Below are positions 34,581 through 44,024 of a DNA stretch of 64,000 nt, piece after piece (within the stretch, counting starts at the first letter, position 1; each line of letters opens with the position of its first letter). The stretch spans positions 1-64,000 of the forward strand of contig NZ_FUZZ01000008.1 in NCBI RefSeq assembly GCF_900168065.1. The letters are read 5' to 3'. A model generated the notes under the pieces. It had not been told where the DNA came from. It worked only from the letters and a program-made list of their open reading frames with translations, and did no database searches. The stretch is from Chitinophaga ginsengisegetis. Its GTDB lineage: Bacteria > Bacteroidota > Bacteroidia > Chitinophagales > Chitinophagaceae. Both the position numbers and the translations under genes were made by a program.

Positions 34581-37500
34581 TTAGAAGCTTAATCTCAGGT
34601 TAGCAGCAATTCTTCTGATCTGCGGCGTAGTCCCCAATTCAACATCCGACATTCTGTATTGCGTGAGTTTGAAAATCTTTGATGAGTTCACAGAGATCGT
34701 TCCCTGCTTCATGCCCACCTTCTTTAGCCAGGCTACCGGTAGCATGTACGACAAACTAACATTGTCCAGGCTGAGAAAAGCGCCTTTGGCATAGTAAGCA
34801 TCCGATCCGTAAAGCATACCGGTGCTAACGGAGGAATACTTTGAATAAAGGGCTTTGTCGCCCGGTTGCTTCCAGTGGTTGTTTTCGATATCCTGATACA
34901 ACACAGAGTTATACATGGTTCCATACCCGGCGTTACTCAACTGATCCGCGACCAGGGAATTCTCGAAGCTGAATCTTGCCTTCAGCGACAGTACCTTCTT
35001 AAAGTCTACCCCAAAACCCATCCCACCGAAATATTTCGGGTTCAGGTCAATCACCCGGTAATGATCGTCCAGCGCCGCGTCTGGAAAATTCGAGTTCATT
35101 CCAACAGATTTGATCCCATCTCCATTATAATCCTCAAATTCAGGTGTTCCTTTCATCGGGTTGATGCCGATATAATGCGTGTAGGACTTAGCAGTTACAG
35201 AGGCTCCAATCCTGTACATATCCTTGTAGGGAGAATTTTCCAGTCCTTCGAAAGCCACCAGCGTATTATTGTTCTTACTTATCTGGAAGCTTGCAGTCAG
35301 TCCCCAGGTATGTGTATTCAGGATCATTGCGTCCAACATCAGCTCCACTCCTTTGTTACGGATCACAGCGGGCCAGTTACCCACCACAGAAGGGAAACCC
35401 GTGAATGCAGACGTGGGAATATTTGTCAACTGCTTTCCATCCCGGTTGATGTAGAAGCTACCGTCTATGTTCACCCTGCTGTTGAAAAATCCCATGCGGG
35501 CGCCCACTTCGAACTTGCTGGCACTGGACCAGCTGAATTTCTGGTTAACGGGTTGTATGAGTGTATAGATGGTCTGATCGTCGTAGTCCGGCAATTTGTC
35601 CATGGAAGCCACCGGGATGTTCGACCAGCGCGAGAGGTATTGGTAATCGCCCACATTGGCATTACCCGTAATACCATAGGTAGATCTGATTTGGGCAAAC
35701 GACCACCAATCCCTGTTAGCATTTTTAAACCATTCTTCATTAGATAAAACCCAGGAAACCCCGGCAGATCCGAAGTTCCCGAAACGGGCCCCACTACCGA
35801 AGCGCGACGAGCCATCTCTCCTGCCGTTTAAGTTAACGATGTACTTTCTTCCCCAGTCGAAGGAAACCGTTGCCAGCAGGGAAGCAACTTTCTGCTGGGC
35901 ATAATTATTCAAGGCTTGTACCACCTGGGCATTTGAGTAACTTTTGATGAGGTTATCGTTAGAGAACATCATCGCCATCACCGTTACTGCATCCTGGTCG
36001 GCGTAACTGTAGTCTGCCGCCATTGATACAGATACTTTGGCGTCGCCGAACAGTTTAACATAGTTGATACTTGGCCTTACCAGCAGGCTCTTTCCGGAAC
36101 CGCTGCCAAAAAATGCCATGCTCATGGGAGAGTACAGGGGATCTTTCCCGGCTTTAGGCAGATAAGAGCCGGATTTATTGGAGAAAAATTCCCCGCTCAC
36201 GCTAACGCCCGCCGTCAGGTCCTTAACTATTTCATAAGTAAACCCTACATTGGTCTGACTTTTCAGCGTTTGATTCTCTCCCCAGTTTTTAATATCCCGG
36301 AAGGGATAAGTGCTCGATGACGGGGTCCTGTACGGGACAAAATTATATTCCCCGTTCTCGTCATACATCCCTGGCGCATTGGGCGACAGTGAGAAAAAGT
36401 TTAACGTAGCGGCACTTTCATTATTGGTATAGGCGCTGTTGGAAGAAAGATTCACCATCAGCTTGCCGTTCGGGCTACGGTGGTTGAAAGACAATCCCAC
36501 CGTTAAGCGATCGTTCCCCTTACCCTGGTTGTACATTTCTGTTGTGGAGGTATATCCCACACTGACACGGTACGTATTCATCAGCAGCCCTCCTTCCACT
36601 GTCAGCTGCACATCATCCGACTGCGCATTTTTGAAGAAGGCGCGTTGCCAATCGGTATAGGCTTTCTGGTCCCATATCGTGAGGTCCGGGGCATTGTCCT
36701 TCGTAGGAAAAACGGCATCATTCAGCATGGCTTCCTTTCTCACCGCCAGGTATTTTTCGGTATTCATCATATCCATGTAGCGCTGCACGCCCGAAAACAC
36801 TTTGGAATAGTTTACATCAAACCTGGTAGGACCTGGCTTTCCTTTTTTGGTGGTGATGATGATTACGCCGTTTGCCCCCCTGGAGCCGTACAGTGCAGTG
36901 GCATCCGCATCTTTCAGCACGTCCACGCTTTCAATGTCCAGCGGATTGATCATGAACAACGGGCTTTCGGTAGGCGAATAACCACCGCTAACAGGTACAT
37001 CTGCGCCAAATGGGTTAACGGATAAAGTAGCAATCGGTAGGCCATCCACCACATACAGCGGGTCTGTAAACATGCCTTCGCTCAGCACATTCCGTCCGCG
37101 TAACTCTACCTTCCTGGCCCCTGCCGTGTTGGCCGACTGGCTGATCCGGAGGCCCGGGATACGGCCTGCGAGCGCATCCAGCACATTTACAACAGGTTCT
37201 CTTTCAATATCACTGGCCTTCACTGTAGAGATATTGGCGGTGCCGATTCTTTTATTGGTAGTACCCAATACCGTGACCTGTACTTCATCCAGTTTATTTG
37301 TGGAGAGCACCATCTCTGTGTTGTATCCCCTGCCAGCAATAATTGGTTCCGTAATTTTAAACAGATGGTCCACATACCCGATATAGCTGATCCGCATTTG
37401 GTCGCCCAACCTTACCGGAACCTGGACCGACCCGTTTCCGGCGGTAAGATAGTTCCGCTTGTCGGTAAGATTGCTGATGGTAGCGCTGCCCATTGGTGTA

Positions 37501-37952
37501 TAACCGGGGGAATAGACATAAACAGTTATCAATTCGGGTTTCACCGGCACCGTATCAACGGGTGGACTGGGTGCAGCCAGCCTGAACTCCCGCTGGGATA
37601 CGAGAATGTTTTTGTCGATGATCTTATAGGTCAGCGACTGTTGCTCAAATACTTTGTTGAGAAAGGTTCCCAGGTCAACTGCCCTGGCATTGATGGTGAC
37701 CGGTTTTGCTACCGATAAGGCTGTGGCCTTGTATAGGAAAACATAATCGGTTTGCGATTCCACGGCTGCAAACACTTTTTCCAGTGCAACGTTTTTACCG
37801 TTAAAGCTGATGTTCTGTGAAAGGCCTCTGGCAGATACCTGCAACAGGGCAGCGGTAAGAAGAAAGAATGTTAGTCTCATTACTAACAGAGATTTGGTTG
37901 AGCTACGTTTCCGTTCATAGGGAACCCGTATGCAATAAGAAATAATTAGCAT
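34581..37952 (-). CDS. susC-like: SusC/RagA-family TonB-linked outer-membrane transporter
   Basis: 1123 residues. An N-terminal signal region is followed by an STN domain (about 45-120), a carboxypeptidase-regulatory-like strand domain, the plug (about 220-360 with LDALAGRIPGLRISQSANTAG and the signature GSRGANGVIIITTKKG), and a long beta-barrel ending in LRLSF. The STN domain contacts the FecR anti-sigma factor, here encoded just upstream, so substrate uptake can signal to the ECF sigma factor at 39371-39958. The start at 37952 or an internal ATG (KSLLVMRLTF) is possible; the latter also gives a good signal peptide. First gene of the operon reaching to the S41 peptidase. Confidence 0.95.
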   Translation of the reverse strand: MLIISYCIRVPYERKRSSTKSLLVMRLTFFLLTAALLQVSARGLSQNISFNGKNVALEKVFAAVESQTDYVFLYKATALSVAKPVTINARAVDLGTFLNKVFEQQSLTYKIIDKNILVSQREFRLAAPSPPVDTVPVKPELITVYVYSPGYTPMGSATISNLTDKRNYLTAGNGSVQVPVRLGDQMRISYIGYVDHLFKITEPIIAGRGYNTEMVLSTNKLDEVQVTVLGTTNKRIGTANISTVKASDIEREPVVNVLDALAGRIPGLRISQSANTAGARKVELRGRNVLSEGMFTDPLYVVDGLPIATLSVNPFGADVPVSGGYSPTESPLFMINPLDIESVDVLKDADATALYGSRGANGVIIITTKKGKPGPTRFDVNYSKVFSGVQRYMDMMNTEKYLAVRKEAMLNDAVFPTKDNAPDLTIWDQKAYTDWQRAFFKNAQSDDVQLTVEGGLLMNTYRVSVGYTSTTEMYNQGKGNDRLTVGLSFNHRSPNGKLMVNLSSNSAYTNNESAATLNFFSLSPNAPGMYDENGEYNFVPYRTPSSSTYPFRDIKNWGENQTLKSQTNVGFTYEIVKDLTAGVSVSGEFFSNKSGSYLPKAGKDPLYSPMSMAFFGSGSGKSLLVRPSINYVKLFGDAKVSVSMAADYSYADQDAVTVMAMMFSNDNLIKSYSNAQVVQALNNYAQQKVASLLATVSFDWGRKYIVNLNGRRDGSSRFGSGARFGNFGSAGVSWVLSNEEWFKNANRDWWSFAQIRSTYGITGNANVGDYQYLSRWSNIPVASMDKLPDYDDQTIYTLIQPVNQKFSWSSASKFEVGARMGFFNSRVNIDGSFYINRDGKQLTNIPTSAFTGFPSVVGNWPAVIRNKGVELMLDAMILNTHTWGLTASFQISKNNNTLVAFEGLENSPYKDMYRIGASVTAKSYTHYIGINPMKGTPEFEDYNGDGIKSVGMNSNFPDAALDDHYRVIDLNPKYFGGMGFGVDFKKVLSLKARFSFENSLVADQLSNAGYGTMYNSVLYQDIENNHWKQPGDKALYSKYSSVSTGMLYGSDAYYAKGAFLSLDNVSLSYMLPVAWLKKVGMKQGTISVNSSKIFKLTQYRMSDVELGTTPQIRRIAANLRLSF

Positions 37953-38107
37953 AGCTTTGCTTCAACCGCCCCTCTCATAAGGGACGGAATGTTTAAGTGA
38001 ATAAATAAGCAGTCTTTAACCTGATTGTGATTATTACCTTGCTTGAACATCTACCGGAAGTGTCGCAAGCACTTCCGGTTTCGTTTAAGCAACGTCTGTT
38101 ACTATAG

Positions 38108-39307
38108 CTATTTTACATACAAAATATTCCCCTTCAGTTCCAAATTAACATCCATCGTTTCCAACACTTTTAATACATCAGACAAATTGGTATTGCGATG
38201 CATTTTCCCTTTGAAGATTACATTTTCCGGCTTTCCAACGTATTGTATATCTATATTGTACCATCTTTCCAACTGGCGCATGACACTGTATAAATCCATG
38301 CCGTCAAAATTAAACAGGCCGTTTTTCCATGCGATAATTTTATCCGGATCAGGCGTTTCCGTTATGGTCAGCGTAGCCCCTTCCGATGCATCCGGTTTGC
38401 TTAAAACCGCGGTTTGGCCGGGCACCAGCACTTTGGGCTGAGCGGCATGCATAGGTGTTATTTTTACAGCACCGGTCAGCAGTGTTGTACGGATTGTTTT
38501 TTCATCATCATAGGTGTTGACATTAAATGAAGTACCCAGTACTTCCAGTTTCATCTGATCGGTTTCTATGATAAAGGGCTGCCAGCTCTTTGCGGCGACT
38601 TCAAGATAAACCTCCCCGCTGATTTTCACCCTTCGCTCCCGTCCCTTGAAAGCGACCGGATATTGTATAGAAGACGCTGCATTCAGCCATACTTCCGTTC
38701 CATCAGGAAGAATGACGTGGTACTGCCGACCTTTAGGTGTGGTGATGGTATTATGGGCCACCCCGTCCGTTGCGGCGGTAGCATCGTATTTAAGCTCGTT
38801 ATTATTCAGCGAAATTTGCGTCCCGTTCTGCGTAGCAATTTTCCCTTCACCCAAACTATCTAACACCAGTTGTGTACCGTCTGCCAGTGTCAGGATGGCG
38901 CCGTTTTTACCAGGTGGAATATCTTGCTGGGCAAGCTTCCCGCCAAAACGGTCAGCATTTTGCGTACGATGTGTCAGCAGGAAATAAGTGGATACTCCTA
39001 ACGCCAGTACAAGCACCGCGGCGGCCCATTTCCACGTATGAAGGACCCGCATCCGGTGTACATTTGATTTTACAGGTTTGTTGGAAAGAAAACGTTCCAG
39101 CCCGGCGGTTTCGTCAAACCGGCCCATAGCGCGCACATTTTGCTGTTGTATCTCAGGATTGTTCAATTCCATCCATAACTGCCGGTTTTCGTCACTGGCA
39201 GCGATCCACGCATCCAGCTTCTCCTGCTCGTCGGCCGTAAGCGTACCCTGTTGCGAACCTGAAATAAATGCTGCAATGATGAATGGATCGTTTGAAGAAG
39301 ACGCCAT
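38108..39307 (-). CDS. FecR-family anti-sigma factor
   Basis: 399 residues: a cytoplasmic N-terminal part (about 1-85, ANT/DUF4880-like), one membrane helix (about 93-112, WAAAVLVLALGVSTYFLL), a FecR domain (about 140-290; TPKGRQYHVILPDGTEVWLNAASSIQYP, FNVNTYDD), and a C-terminal STN-interacting part. It holds the sigma factor inactive until the SusC partner is loaded. It lies 63 bases after the sigma gene and 155 before susC, the standard order. Confidence 0.95.
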   Translation of the reverse strand: MASSSNDPFIIAAFISGSQQGTLTADEQEKLDAWIAASDENRQLWMELNNPEIQQQNVRAMGRFDETAGLERFLSNKPVKSNVHRMRVLHTWKWAAAVLVLALGVSTYFLLTHRTQNADRFGGKLAQQDIPPGKNGAILTLADGTQLVLDSLGEGKIATQNGTQISLNNNELKYDATAATDGVAHNTITTPKGRQYHVILPDGTEVWLNAASSIQYPVAFKGRERRVKISGEVYLEVAAKSWQPFIIETDQMKLEVLGTSFNVNTYDDEKTIRTTLLTGAVKITPMHAAQPKVLVPGQTAVLSKPDASEGATLTITETPDPDKIIAWKNGLFNFDGMDLYSVMRQLERWYNIDIQYVGKPENVIFKGKMHRNTNLSDVLKVLETMDVNLELKGNILYVK

Positions 39308-39370
39308 GTCTAATCTGTTTATGTTATTACAACATGGTATTCCGATCGTACTAAAGGAACCGAAAAAAAA

Positions 39371-39958
39371 TTATGAGTGGGAGGAAAATAATAAGAATAA
39401 GGCTACTACGGCCGGCGACAGGCGCATTCTCAGCAGCTTCATGCCCCTGGTTTTCTGGTTTTTAACCGTTTGGAGGGAAATGGAAAGGATTTCGGCGATC
39501 TGTTCGTTCTTCAGCCCGTCAATGTAACTCATGCGGACGATCTTCCCGCATTGTTCGGGCAGGTTGCTGATCTCGCGGTAAATCACCCTGAAAACCTCCA
39601 TGCGGATGATGTCCTGGTCCTCGCCCGTGGTGGCCTTTTCCTGCTCATGGAGAAATTTGGCCTGGCGTTCCTTGCTATGCTGCGCCCCTTTCAGGAAATT
39701 AAGGGCAGCATTACGGGTAGCCTTGTACAGGAAATCCTTCAGATGCCGGAGATCCTCGAAGGCATATGGCTTCTGCCATAATTTTTCAAAAACGTCCTGC
39801 ACAATGTCTTCCGCATACCCGGGCTCCCCGATAATAGATTCGGCGTAATGGCAAAGCGCATTGTAATACTCTTTAAAGATATAAGAATAATGCAATGTAT
39901 CCCCCGAAGTCAGTCCCCGCAAAAGCTGAAACTCATTATAAAAAGATTTCCGCGACAA
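39371..39958 (-). CDS. ECF sigma factor (Bacteroidota FecI-like)
   Basis: 195 residues. Region 2 is at about 30-90 (YAEDIVQDVFEKLWQKPY), and region 4 at about 135-185 (LPEQCGKIVRMSYIDGLKNEQIAEILSISLQTVKNQ). This is the RpoE-like type that drives the neighbouring susCD operon and is controlled by the FecR protein at 38108-39307. The gene is divergent from the 40202 gene with a 243-base gap (39959-40201) in which no further gene is seen. Confidence 0.95.
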   Translation of the reverse strand: MSRKSFYNEFQLLRGLTSGDTLHYSYIFKEYYNALCHYAESIIGEPGYAEDIVQDVFEKLWQKPYAFEDLRHLKDFLYKATRNAALNFLKGAQHSKERQAKFLHEQEKATTGEDQDIIRMEVFRVIYREISNLPEQCGKIVRMSYIDGLKNEQIAEILSISLQTVKNQKTRGMKLLRMRLSPAVVALFLLFSSHS

Positions 39959-40201
39959 GTTTGCACCCCGATTTTAGTTGAAATGTAAAAATAGTCAAAA
40001 ATTCAAGCTATAAAAATGCAATTCAGGAGTGGAATTTTTCCCTGCCTCAACCCAAAAACTATATCTGCATCAGCAAAAATCGTAAATTGACAATGATAGT
40101 TCTGTTCCTGGCAAACCCCCGTTACGTTTAATTCCCCCGCTAGTTGCCACAAACGGAAGTAATTGACAACTTAATATTTTGTAACTTAAAGTTCACTGAT
40201 C

Positions 40202-40630
40202 ATGAAGCTTAAACTAATTCTATCGTTTTTTCTTTTAACCACCTGTTTTGTTTCATTTAGTCAGGATATGCCATCTGGAAAATCTCAGAATCACGACATT
40301 ACTGCTACTGAAAAAGGCTTAATAAAGGTATCCGTCATGTATCCATATGCCGAGGGTAAAACTTTCAATATGGAGTATTATGAAACCAAGCATATGCCCA
40401 TGGTGGCTGGCTTTTTAGGAGCAAATCTGGTGAAATATACTATTGAAAAAGGGCTTTCCAGCGGTATTCCTAATCAACCTTTACCTTTTATGGCTATTGG
40501 TATATTCTATGTAAAAAGCTTAAGTGAATATCAGGCGGCTATTGCGCCAAACAGAGATGCGATTCGTGCAGATTTTATAAACTACACCAATGTCGTTCCC
40601 GTCATTTTAGTGAGTGAAGTTGTAAAATAA
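40202..40630 (+). CDS. exported EthD-family protein
   Basis: 142 residues. A signal peptide (about 1-20, ending FVSFSQ) precedes an EthD-type ferredoxin-like fold (about 38-140): LIKVSVMYPYAEGKTFNMEYYETKHMPMVAGFLG followed by EYQAAIAPNRDAIRADFINYTNVVPVILVSE. EthD proteins are small dimeric beta/alpha barrels with roles in degradation or cyclisation reactions. An exported form is unusual. Single gene; function unknown. Confidence 0.85.
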   Translation: MKLKLILSFFLLTTCFVSFSQDMPSGKSQNHDITATEKGLIKVSVMYPYAEGKTFNMEYYETKHMPMVAGFLGANLVKYTIEKGLSSGIPNQPLPFMAIGIFYVKSLSEYQAAIAPNRDAIRADFINYTNVVPVILVSEVVK

Positions 40631-40697
40631 GCTAGTATAGCGATTTATTGCAGGGATATACTTATAAGAAAAAACAAATAAATTTGTAGCAGAAAAA

Positions 40698-41077
40698 ATG
40701 AAAACCCAAACAAGCCAGGTCAATGCAGAAGAGGAAAAACAATCGATCCTGCTTACGCTCAATGATTATCTTCAAGGACGTCCGGTACTAGACATCGAAA
40801 GGATCCGGGCGGCGTTTCACCCCGATGCATACATCCGGACCATCATAGAGGAAAAGTTGGTTCAGTGGACACTGCCGCAATATCTGGATCTGGTTGCCCA
40901 GGCAACAATACAGGAATGCCATCCAGAACACCTTTCATTTACCTGGGATGGAGACACTGGTTCTGCCCATGTGCACTGACTTTTGCCACTTTCCGGTTCA
41001 TTGACCGGTTTAACCTGATAAAGTTAGACGGGAAATGGCTGATCGTGGATAAGGTTTCCTATCGACAGGAATTATGA
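40698..41077 (+). pseudogene. frameshifted NTF2-like (lumazine-binding-type) gene
   Basis: The first frame (40698-40979) encodes the start of an NTF2-like protein (EEEKQSILLTLNDYLQG, IRAAFHPDA, TLPQYLDLVAQ) and stops after GSAHVH. The rest continues in another frame from about 40975 to the stop at 41077 (LTFATFRFIDRFNLIKLDGKWLIVDKV, which is the usual C-terminal strand pair of the family). Restoring one base near 40975 gives a normal 125-residue protein. Either a recent single-base deletion inactivated it or the base is a sequencing error. Confidence 0.8.
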
Positions 41078-41182
41078 TGAGAAGTCGTTGGGGAAAAGCC
41101 ACCGGTCTCCGGCAATACCTGATAACATTAAGAAAACAACAGTCTCTCCGGCTTTATAGAATGAATTACAGCGTAAAAACAA

Positions 41183-41215
41183 AAAACCCGCTTCTACTAT
41201 GTAGAGACGGGTTTT
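41183..41215. terminator. terminator after the NTF2-like gene
   Basis: AAAACCCG (41183-41190) pairs with CGGGTTTT (41208-41215), with an inner TCTAC/GTAGA stem, and is followed by T residues on the right and preceded by A residues on the left. It can stop rightward transcription from the 40698 gene and leftward read-through from the remnant at 41296-41761. Confidence 0.8.
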
Positions 41216-41295
41216 TCTAAAATCCAGTGATCCACTGGGGGTAACTTATATCTTCGTAATGTCGTGTAGAATCTGTGTTTGATAGCGGTGGGCGT

Positions 41296-41412
41296 TTATT
41301 GCATTTTTAGCCATTGGCCAAACTCGTACCCTAATTTACCAACTTTAATAATCAGTGCTGCCGCTACCAGTACAAAAGCGATTATTTTAACAAGCGGCTT
41401 GTCCTTGTAGAC
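41296..41412 (-). pseudogene. C-terminal fragment of a membrane protein
   Basis: Leftward in a frame different from the AraC remnant, 38 codons read VYKDKPLVKIIAFVLVAAAL, then a short basic stretch and GYEFGQWLKMQ before a stop. One membrane helix and a short tail are all that remain; there is no start. It joins directly to the AraC fragment, so a deletion probably fused two unrelated genes. The parent family is not recognised. Confidence 0.45.
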
Positions 41413-41761
41413 CGCTCAGGTAACCTGCCGAAACATTCAACGATGAGGCCACATACTGTACAGTTGGCATTCCATCTCTTAATACCAGCTCGTTATTGAA
41501 ATATTTATCCGGCAAAGCTTCCAGGCGTTCAAGAATGGAATGACCGGATCTTTTACGTGTAATAAACTGTCGCTGGTTATACCTGTTTGCATAAGTCAGT
41601 AGCAATTCCAGTTGTGCTATGATAACAGGGTCACTGAATTGATCAATATTCTTACGATATTCGTGTGCAATGTTTTCCATGACGTCCAGGATGGACCTTT
41701 CTTCCTTATCTGATAGAAAGAGTGCCTCATTGACCTTGTGGCCAAAATAATCGTATTGTCT
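41387..41761 (-). pseudogene. internal fragment of an AraC-family regulator
   Basis: The frame reads RQYDYFGHKVNEALFLSDKEE, HEYRKNIDQFSDPVIIAQLEL, RFITRKRSGHSILERLEALPD and VASSLNVSAGYLSGL. This is the middle of the common Bacteroidota AraC-type regulator (end of the sensor domain and the first helix-turn-helix). The N-terminal 120 or so residues and the second helix-turn-helix are missing: a stop precedes the fragment near 41800 and the sequence diverges right after LSGL. Truncated at both ends, so not functional. Confidence 0.7.
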
Positions 41762-41894
41762 GTTTCCGCTTCGTCTGGCTCCATTTCAAATATCTGGCCT
41801 GGTGCCCTGAAACGGGGAACGGATTTGCCCTCATTGAGAGAGTTTTAAAGATTGAATCAACAAAACATTCACCCAGACAAACATCTCACAACAG

Positions 41895-41996
41895 ATGAAA
41901 AACAAAAAAATACTGCTCATAATATCTATCATGGACTGTTCACAAAATCAGTCAACAACCGCTATTGATAACACTGCACAATCATGGAAAAATTGA
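41895..41996 (+). CDS. 33-residue ORF overlapping the 41984 lipoprotein gene
   Basis: MKNKKILLIISIMDCSQNQ then STTAIDNTAQSWKN: a basic start, a short hydrophobic stretch and a Cys, like the head of a lipoprotein. Its stop lies inside the start of the next gene (ATGGAAAAATTGA), which would couple translation. It may be a leader peptide, the broken 5' end of a lipoprotein gene, or chance. Confidence 0.3.
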   Translation: MKNKKILLIISIMDCSQNQSTTAIDNTAQSWKN

Positions 41997-42730
41997 AAAA
42001 ACTATTCCCTATATGCTGCATGCTGATCACTGCACTGTCGTGCGATGAATCAAAATTGTCTAAAGGCCCTGTAAACAGCCTCTCGCTCATTCGCGCAGAA
42101 ATCAATATCACACAACGTTTACATAGCAAGATCGAAAACCAGGTGGTGGTCAGTTTGTTCGATGAAGAAGGAAAGACCATTAAAAAAGATTCTATCAAAA
42201 TCTATGTGAACGGCGCGGAAGTAAGGTACACGGTCAGACAAGGGCTCTATTACACATCCAGCACCTATTATTTAAAGGATAGTGCTAATCCCAAAAACAA
42301 TCAATTCAATTTTGAAATAGTGCTTCCGGATGGCAAAAAATCATTCCTGGCCGAGGTGGATGCCCTTGACCTGGTGAATGGTCAAAACATCAGTTATACA
42401 GAAACAGGGAATTTAAATAAGGATTATGAAATAACCTGGAAAGAACTGACCGGCGTAAATTACCTGGCCATCGCAAGAACCCTGAAGGTAAAAAAACAGG
42501 AGGAGCCGAATATTACTACCTATGAAGAGCATATGCCGGATACGATCAGCATTCATTCTGAAGGGCGTCATGTGATATCTAAGTCAACCTTTGATAATCC
42601 AACGCACCAGGTCAACATACTCTCGTTTAGATTTATAGCTCAAAAGATTGGGAAGGTAAGTCCTGAGCTGGCCAAAGGCAGCAGTATCAGTATTATAGGG
42701 AGTATTGAAAGAAGTGTATCATTTGAATAG
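41984..42730 (+). CDS. lipoprotein of unknown function
   Basis: 248 residues with a lipoprotein signal: residues 1-20, lipobox ITALSC, then DESKLSKG. The mature part is beta-rich with charged loops (VVVSLFDEEGKTIKKDSIKIYVNG, NNQFNFEIVLPDGKKSFLAEV), as in small Bacteroidota lipoproteins with Ig-like folds. It converges with the TauD-type gene at 42817-43881. No family is recognised and no partner is evident. Confidence 0.75.
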   Translation: MEKLKKLFPICCMLITALSCDESKLSKGPVNSLSLIRAEINITQRLHSKIENQVVVSLFDEEGKTIKKDSIKIYVNGAEVRYTVRQGLYYTSSTYYLKDSANPKNNQFNFEIVLPDGKKSFLAEVDALDLVNGQNISYTETGNLNKDYEITWKELTGVNYLAIARTLKVKKQEEPNITTYEEHMPDTISIHSEGRHVISKSTFDNPTHQVNILSFRFIAQKIGKVSPELAKGSSISIIGSIERSVSFE

Positions 42731-42816
42731 CTATCTAATCAACATAGGAAAACCCTGCCTTCAGGAACGGAACATGAAAAATGCAGCACGGCGTATTAAG
42801 GCGGCGAAAGAGAATA

Positions 42817-43881
42817 CTACACGCTAAAAGATACGGCTGAGTATCCGTCATCATACATGGCTTCAATGATGGCAGTAGCTATTACCCTTTCGCCGGAATA
42901 CGGATTTCTCCCATGTGAGGTAAGCATGTTATCCAGAAAAATGATGTCTCCCTGCTGATAAGAAAATACTACTTTATTTTTTTCATACGCTTCCCATATA
43001 CTCCGATACTGGTTATAGCTGATATCTGAACCATCCCCGAAAAAGGTATCAGAGCTGAGATAATCTTCCGGCAGATAACTATCACCGTCAAGCCCTACTT
43101 CCTCGTAACGGGCATATTTATTGAAGAAAAGCACATGATTGAACCACAGTTCCTCTCCGGAAACAGGATGACAGTAAACGGCAGGTTTCACCCATTCTAT
43201 AACAGCATCATTCCTGCCCTTAAAAACGCAGGTAATGTCATTTCTTTTACATATACCTAAAACCACCTCCTTGTCGGTTGTTTGAAACACTTCCTGCCAG
43301 GGCATTCCAAGTCCCTCCGACAAATTCCGGCGATACTTCACCCCTGTTTCCCGGAACCTGGTCAGCAGCTCCGGAGGAATATCGGACAGTACAAGTCGAG
43401 AATCTGCCAGGGGCGTCTCCCCGCCCTTTTCAGCAGGCACAAGACAACAGAAAACGATCTTTCTTCCCCATACGCGACTGTATGAAGTTTCATTATGCAT
43501 GTTAATGGGTCTCTCCTGTGGATACGTTGTAGACAGGTAAATATTCCTGATATCAGATGAAAGTTCTTTTCTTGGGGAAGACCTGAACAAATAAGGAAGC
43601 GGATCAGTATTAAAACAATTCATGAATTCTTTAAAGTCCAAAGAGGTGCTGATCTTAAAACCTCTGAACAGTATACCTCCGTGTTTTACCAGATCTGTTT
43701 CAAAAACTTCCTTATTGGCGTTCATCCAGCTTACAAGATCTCCCTTAGGCTGCAAAGAACTGATTACGAGAGGCATTAGCCTGGTTCCGTCATTAAGGTA
43801 TGATCTGTTCACACCGGAAATGGCGGTGTCTATGGTCGTTGCCGGACCTGAAGGTATGTTGTCCAAAAAATTGCTTTCCAT
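42817..43881 (-). CDS. TauD/SyrP-like Fe(II)/2-oxoglutarate hydroxylase
   Basis: 354 residues, cytoplasmic. The iron-binding facial triad is visible as H129xE131 in NMHNETSYS and H323 in LTSHGRNPY, with the 2-oxoglutarate-binding Arg332 in GERVIATAI. The NxHNExSY form and overall length match the SyrP-like subgroup, which hydroxylates the beta carbon of an amino acid bound to a peptide synthetase carrier domain (Asp in syringomycin-type pathways). It is the last leftward gene of the biosynthetic locus, 143 bases after the 44025-45146 glycosyltransferase. Function on a carrier-bound residue is inferred from family and context. Confidence 0.85.
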   Translation of the reverse strand: MESNFLDNIPSGPATTIDTAISGVNRSYLNDGTRLMPLVISSLQPKGDLVSWMNANKEVFETDLVKHGGILFRGFKISTSLDFKEFMNCFNTDPLPYLFRSSPRKELSSDIRNIYLSTTYPQERPINMHNETSYSRVWGRKIVFCCLVPAEKGGETPLADSRLVLSDIPPELLTRFRETGVKYRRNLSEGLGMPWQEVFQTTDKEVVLGICKRNDITCVFKGRNDAVIEWVKPAVYCHPVSGEELWFNHVLFFNKYARYEEVGLDGDSYLPEDYLSSDTFFGDGSDISYNQYRSIWEAYEKNKVVFSYQQGDIIFLDNMLTSHGRNPYSGERVIATAIIEAMYDDGYSAVSFSV

Positions 43882-44024
43882 TATTTTACTTTAATGATGA
43901 TCAAAAATCTGGTATATTTACCGGGTCTTACCAACGACATTTCGATATCTCAAACATAACTCCACTGTCCGTCTTCAAAAAGTTCAAGACCTGTTTCGTG
44001 AAATCAATTTTCCTTTTAAATTAT

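Noticed and set aside
34866..35747. 293-codon rightward open frame
   Set aside because: It lies wholly antisense to the SusC barrel region, has no recognisable motif or start context, and reflects the codon bias of the real gene.
40679..40686. TAAATTTG as promoter -7 of the NTF2-like gene
   Set aside because: It would start transcription only about 6 bases before the ATG and has no -33 element at the right distance.
42731..42816. terminator at the end of the biosynthetic run
   Set aside because: Only a 4-bp stem (CCTG/CAGG) without a T-run could be found.
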